This document shows positions 60,959 to 64,000 of a DNA stretch of 64,000 bases, one piece after another. This DNA is from Pantoea sp. SOD02 (GTDB taxonomy: Bacteria; Pseudomonadota; Gammaproteobacteria; Enterobacterales; Enterobacteriaceae). The stretch is from assembly GCF_024707505.1 (NCBI RefSeq), contig NZ_CP102605.1, positions 372,001 to 436,000 of the forward strand, given 5' to 3'. The notes below the pieces were generated by a model. It saw only the letters and a list, made by a program, of their open reading frames with translations, did no database searches and had not been told where the DNA came from. A program made the position numbers and the translations under genes. Position 1 is the first letter of the stretch. Each line of letters opens with the position of its first letter.

Positions 60959-62844
60959 CGCGCCGCCCGATTGAAGTCGTTAATCAGTTGCACAGTCTCA
61001 TCCAGCGCCTGGTTGTTCTGGCTTCCACCGAGGATCTGATTAAAGCCGCGCTCAATGCTGCGTGCGGCAGGTGAGCCCTGCAGCGCATCGCCAAATTTAT
61101 TACGCTGCGATTCGGTGCTAACGCTGTAATCCGCCTGGCTGCGAATGATGGTTGGACGGATAAACAACATCAGATTGCGTTTGCTGCTTTTCTCCGACTG
61201 ATAGCGGAACAAACCACCCACCAACGGAATTTTGCCTAACAGCGGCACGCTATTGGTAACGCGTGAACCGCTGTTATCCAGCAGTCCGCCCACCACAACG
61301 GTGTTGCCGCTGCTGACCTGCACCGCATTGCGTACCGTGCGGGTGTTGAAAGTGGGGCCGAGATTATCTTTGCTGGCCGCTTCTGACACGCTGGAGACTT
61401 CCTGCTCAATCTCCATCATCACCGCATTGCCTTTACTGATTTGCGGCTTTACTTTGAGCTTAATGCCCACGCTGCGTCGCGATACGGTTTGGTAAATGTT
61501 GTCGCCGCTGGTGGTTTGTGAACCGGTCAGCACCGGAACATCCTGGCCAACGGTGAATTCCGCTTCCATATTGTCGAGCGTGACGATGCTCGGCGTGGCG
61601 AGAATATTGTTTTCACTGTTGGTTTGCAGTGCGGTGAATAAACCCGACCAGTTGCCGCGATAAAAACCGGCGGCAAGGCCGTTCATCTTGGCCAGTGCTT
61701 CACCCATGCCGCCTGCGGAGAGCCCGGTGACTGGCGTGCCGGTATCGGTGAACTGCGTACCGCCGCCGCGCTGATTGAACCACTGCACGCCGAGCGCCAA
61801 ACCATCGGCATCCTCGACTTCAACGATGATGGCTTCGACTAAAACCTGGGCGCGATCGATATCCAACAGTTGAATGACGTGTTCCAGCTCGGCAACACTC
61901 TCCGGCGGTGCGTTGATCACCAGCGAATTGGTGTGTTTATCGGCTTTTACCACCACGTCTTTCATGACGCTGATGGCCGGAATCGCGGTGCCGCCTTCGG
62001 TGCGGGTATCACCTTGCGGATTGATGCCGGTTAACACTTCCAGCAGGTTTTCGGCTTTGGCGTGTTTGAGGTAAATCACTTTGGCATTGCTGCGCCGCAC
62101 CTGCTTAGCATCAAGTTCGCGCGCGGCCGCAAGCAATGATTGACGGGCTGACGCCTCACCGCTGATTAATAACGCATTGGTTCGGCTATCGGCCACGGCT
62201 TTGGCTGCGGCTTTACTGTGCAGGTTGTTCAGCAACTCCGCCACCTGCGGCGCTGCTGCATTGTCTAAGATGATTTTATCCAAGCTGTGATCGTCAGGCA
62301 GATCGACACTTTCAACAATCGCCACTAATTGTTCGATGACGGCGGCGCGCCCGGTCATCAGTAGCACATTGCTGGGATCGTAATGCACCACGCTGCCTGC
62401 CGCAGCATCATTCAACTGACGCAGCAGGGGCGCGAGATCTTTAGCGGTGACAAATTGCAGCGGCACCACGCGGGTAATCAACTCATCCCCAGCGCGGATT
62501 TCGCCATTTTTGGAGAGGGGAATCACGCCGCTTTTGGCATTCTTCGACGGCACCACTTTCAGCACGCCGTTTTTCATGTTGAGAACCGAGAAGCCATACA
62601 CATCTAACACGCTGAGAAAGAACTGGTAATACTGCTCTTCATCCAGCAGTTCATGGCTGCGCACGCTGATATGGCCTTTGACGCTGGGGTCAAGAATGAT
62701 GGTTTTCCTGAGGTTTTTGCTCACCGTATTAATAAACTCGCCAATTTCAGCGTTTTTAAAACTGGCGTCATACTCGTCTGCCTGAACCACAAACGTCATC
62801 AGGCAGAGCAACAAAAGAAATTTTTTCATAATTGGTGCAGTCAT
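60955..62844 (-). CDS. gspD: Type II secretion secretin GspD
   Basis: A 629-residue outer-membrane secretin with a signal peptide, N0-N3 periplasmic domains (about 25-340) and the C-terminal secretin domain (P-L-L-G-K-I-P-L-V-G-G-L-F block near residue 555). Two starts are close together (62844 and 62829); the first overlaps the gspC stop (ATGA). The C-terminal tail could be the binding site for the pilotin GspS. Confidence 0.93.
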   Translation of the reverse strand: MTAPIMKKFLLLLCLMTFVVQADEYDASFKNAEIGEFINTVSKNLRKTIILDPSVKGHISVRSHELLDEEQYYQFFLSVLDVYGFSVLNMKNGVLKVVPSKNAKSGVIPLSKNGEIRAGDELITRVVPLQFVTAKDLAPLLRQLNDAAAGSVVHYDPSNVLLMTGRAAVIEQLVAIVESVDLPDDHSLDKIILDNAAAPQVAELLNNLHSKAAAKAVADSRTNALLISGEASARQSLLAAARELDAKQVRRSNAKVIYLKHAKAENLLEVLTGINPQGDTRTEGGTAIPAISVMKDVVVKADKHTNSLVINAPPESVAELEHVIQLLDIDRAQVLVEAIIVEVEDADGLALGVQWFNQRGGGTQFTDTGTPVTGLSAGGMGEALAKMNGLAAGFYRGNWSGLFTALQTNSENNILATPSIVTLDNMEAEFTVGQDVPVLTGSQTTSGDNIYQTVSRRSVGIKLKVKPQISKGNAVMMEIEQEVSSVSEAASKDNLGPTFNTRTVRNAVQVSSGNTVVVGGLLDNSGSRVTNSVPLLGKIPLVGGLFRYQSEKSSKRNLMLFIRPTIIRSQADYSVSTESQRNKFGDALQGSPAARSIERGFNQILGGSQNNQALDETVQLINDFNRAAR

Positions 62845-63341
62845 CGCGGACTGCCTGATTCCATTAAGAGCGATTCGTAGTGGCCGCGATTTTGCACAAT
62901 CACGCGATCGGGGAAGATGTGAGCCACGTTCGCGGCGTATCCCGGCAGCGCATTATCACTGGACACAGTGAACTGCTGTTGATTGTCTGAGAGGATCGCC
63001 AGACTTTGATGAGCCGAACGTTGATGAACAATGCCCATCACTTTGAGTGGCAAAGTGCTGCGCGGTGCATCGCGCAGACGCGCATCGTTAGCGGCCATCT
63101 CACTGACCGCAAATGGCGACCACGCCTGTTTTTCACTGAACAACGCGAGATTCAAAGCTGATGCGCGCGGGGCGTTTTGCGCTGTCACGGGCGATAGCGG
63201 TAGCTCGATTGAGATTGCGTTGCCTGCTGTGAGCGTCATCATCAGTCGCAGTAGCGCCGCGAGCAGCAGCAGCGCACTGAGTAGCCAGATGAGAAGATGT
63301 CGCCATTGAATACAGGCATGAGCAACTGCGCGAATATCCAT
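62841..63341 (-). CDS. gspC: Type II secretion protein GspC, short form
   Basis: A 166-residue bitopic protein: one membrane segment (about 16-36), then the periplasmic homology region (about 95-160; L-K-V-M-G-I-V...L-P-G-Y-A-A-N-V-A-H-I-F-P-D-R-V-I-V). Typical GspC proteins are 260-300 residues and continue with a PDZ or coiled-coil domain; here translation stops straight after the HR region and overlaps the gspD start, so the short form is not caused by a visible frameshift. Confidence 0.85.
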   Translation of the reverse strand: MDIRAVAHACIQWRHLLIWLLSALLLLAALLRLMMTLTAGNAISIELPLSPVTAQNAPRASALNLALFSEKQAWSPFAVSEMAANDARLRDAPRSTLPLKVMGIVHQRSAHQSLAILSDNQQQFTVSSDNALPGYAANVAHIFPDRVIVQNRGHYESLLMESGSPR

Positions 63342-63346
63342 TTTGC

Positions 63347-63784
63347 TTAGAACAGCGAACGCGCAAAGGAGAGCAGCTGCGGCAGCAATTTACGCGGTTC
63401 TTCGGGCATAGCGTCTCCACAACCGTGCAGTTCGCGCAATAAGGGTTCATTGAGCTTTAAGCCGTAATAGGGCACCGTGACAATTAAGTTGGCGGGTAAA
63501 CCATTGCGTTGTAGCAGGGCGCGAAACTGAAACACCAACTGGTGGTAATTGTTATCACGAATACGTTGGTGATTATCGTTCCAGACCACTTTAATTATCT
63601 CGCGTTTGCAGCTTATTTTATTCAGCATGCAGAGCATTAAACGCTTTTGCGCTTCGTTAACAGAGAACGTAATCGACTGTTGGGGTAGCGTGATTTTATT
63701 ATAGGCGCAGTCTAACAGCAGGATGTCTTCATAATTAAGCTGTCCGGACGTAAGTAATAGCTGTGCCTGTTCATCAGTGAGCAT
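63347..63784 (-). CDS. Winged-helix DNA-binding protein heading the gsp operon
   Basis: A 145-residue soluble protein with an OmpR/ToxR/CadC-type winged helix (about residues 38-112): F-S-V-N-E-A-Q-K-R-L-M-L-C-M-L, then a recognition-helix region (Y-H-Q-L-V-F-Q-F-R-A-L-L) and the wing with V-P-Y-Y-G-L-K-L. It lacks a receiver domain and any membrane segment. It ends five bases before gspC, so it is probably co-transcribed and may regulate the T2SS genes or gbpA. Function inferred from position. Confidence 0.65.
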   Translation of the reverse strand: MLTDEQAQLLLTSGQLNYEDILLLDCAYNKITLPQQSITFSVNEAQKRLMLCMLNKISCKREIIKVVWNDNHQRIRDNNYHQLVFQFRALLQRNGLPANLIVTVPYYGLKLNEPLLRELHGCGDAMPEEPRKLLPQLLSFARSLF

Positions 63785-63838
63785 GTGAATTGTCTCTGTG
63801 AAATTTTCGCTAAAATAATAAGATGAGAATGTATTAGC

Positions 63839-63874
63839 TATAAGAGCACTCTCGTAATGATCTTATAAGCACTC
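63839..63874 (-). promoter_or_regulatory. Direct repeat upstream of the gsp operon
   Basis: TATAAGAGCACTC (63839-63851) and TATAAGCACTC (63864-63874) are near-identical and 25 bp apart, 55-90 bp upstream of the winged-helix gene. They could be binding sites for that regulator in the operon promoter. The rest of 63785-64000 shows no gene. Confidence 0.4.
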
Positions 63875-64000
63875 GCTCATACGAGGTCGTAGCGCTTTAC
63901 CGTTCGTTTATTGTTTCACTGCCGCCGTACATGGGAGATGACTAATAATCTGAGTGCGGCACAAGCAAAGGGATATTTAGATTTCATAATAAAACACCCT

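Noticed and set aside
62841..63341. Short GspC as a frameshifted pseudogene
   Set aside because: The stop overlaps the gspD start by four bases and no leftover PDZ-coding sequence lies between the genes.

Overview
The window looks like a chromosomal segment of an enterobacterium, most probably Erwiniaceae (Pantoea/Erwinia-like). Reasons: close homologues of E. coli GabP, GabT, YdbC and YddW/DigH, moderately high GC, an enteric-style gsp operon, and a family of short palindromes (core GGTCGCCAT-ATGGCGACC) scattered between genes. The genus is an inference from gene content. I saw no rRNA or tRNA gene, CRISPR array, insertion sequence or prophage.

Layout. 1-1099: end of a chaperone-usher fimbrial cluster (cut pilin-type gene plus chaperone). 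1158-8726 (minus): an eight-gene catabolic/uptake operon (2Fe-2S flavodoxin-type reductase, CodA-like amidohydrolase, Rid protein, creatininase-family hydrolase, NMT1/THI5-type ABC importer, FAD oxidase) with a divergent LysR regulator (8870-9790); it looks like degradation of an imported nitrogen heterocycle. 9824-11671: lipoprotein glycosyl hydrolase DigH and a small YezG/DUF600-like protein. 11704-16049: GABA module gabT-gabP with a divergent MocR/GabR regulator. 16159-18034: aldo-keto reductase YdbC with a divergent LysR regulator. 18059-23123 (minus): NCS1 transporter, tandem nitrilase-fold protein, AmiC-like sensor, AmiR-like ANTAR antiterminator. A strong intrinsic terminator sits in the 5' leader, so the operon is probably controlled by antitermination. 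23380-24483: membrane diguanylate cyclase.

25005-38029 (plus): a long, tightly overlapping series: small secreted protein, FadL-like porin, Ser-type sulfatase, anaerobic sulfatase-maturating radical SAM enzyme, MoxR ATPase, DUF58, DUF4381, two VWA proteins, BatD-like protein, periplasmic HAD phosphatase and MscS-type channel. The translational coupling of a sulfatase and its maturase to a MoxR/VWA (Bat-like) module is the most unusual arrangement here. 38034-47606 (minus): a 3190-residue autotransporter. 48006-50870 (minus): ddc and dat, the 1,3-diaminopropane pathway.

51171-63784: chitin/GlcNAc-binding LPMO GbpA, a GspS-type pilotin, and a type II secretion operon (winged-helix regulator, then gspC-M and gspO). 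GbpA-type proteins are known T2SS substrates, so this block is likely one functional unit. Its GspC is short, without the usual C-terminal PDZ or coiled-coil domain, and the operon starts with a predicted DNA-binding protein.
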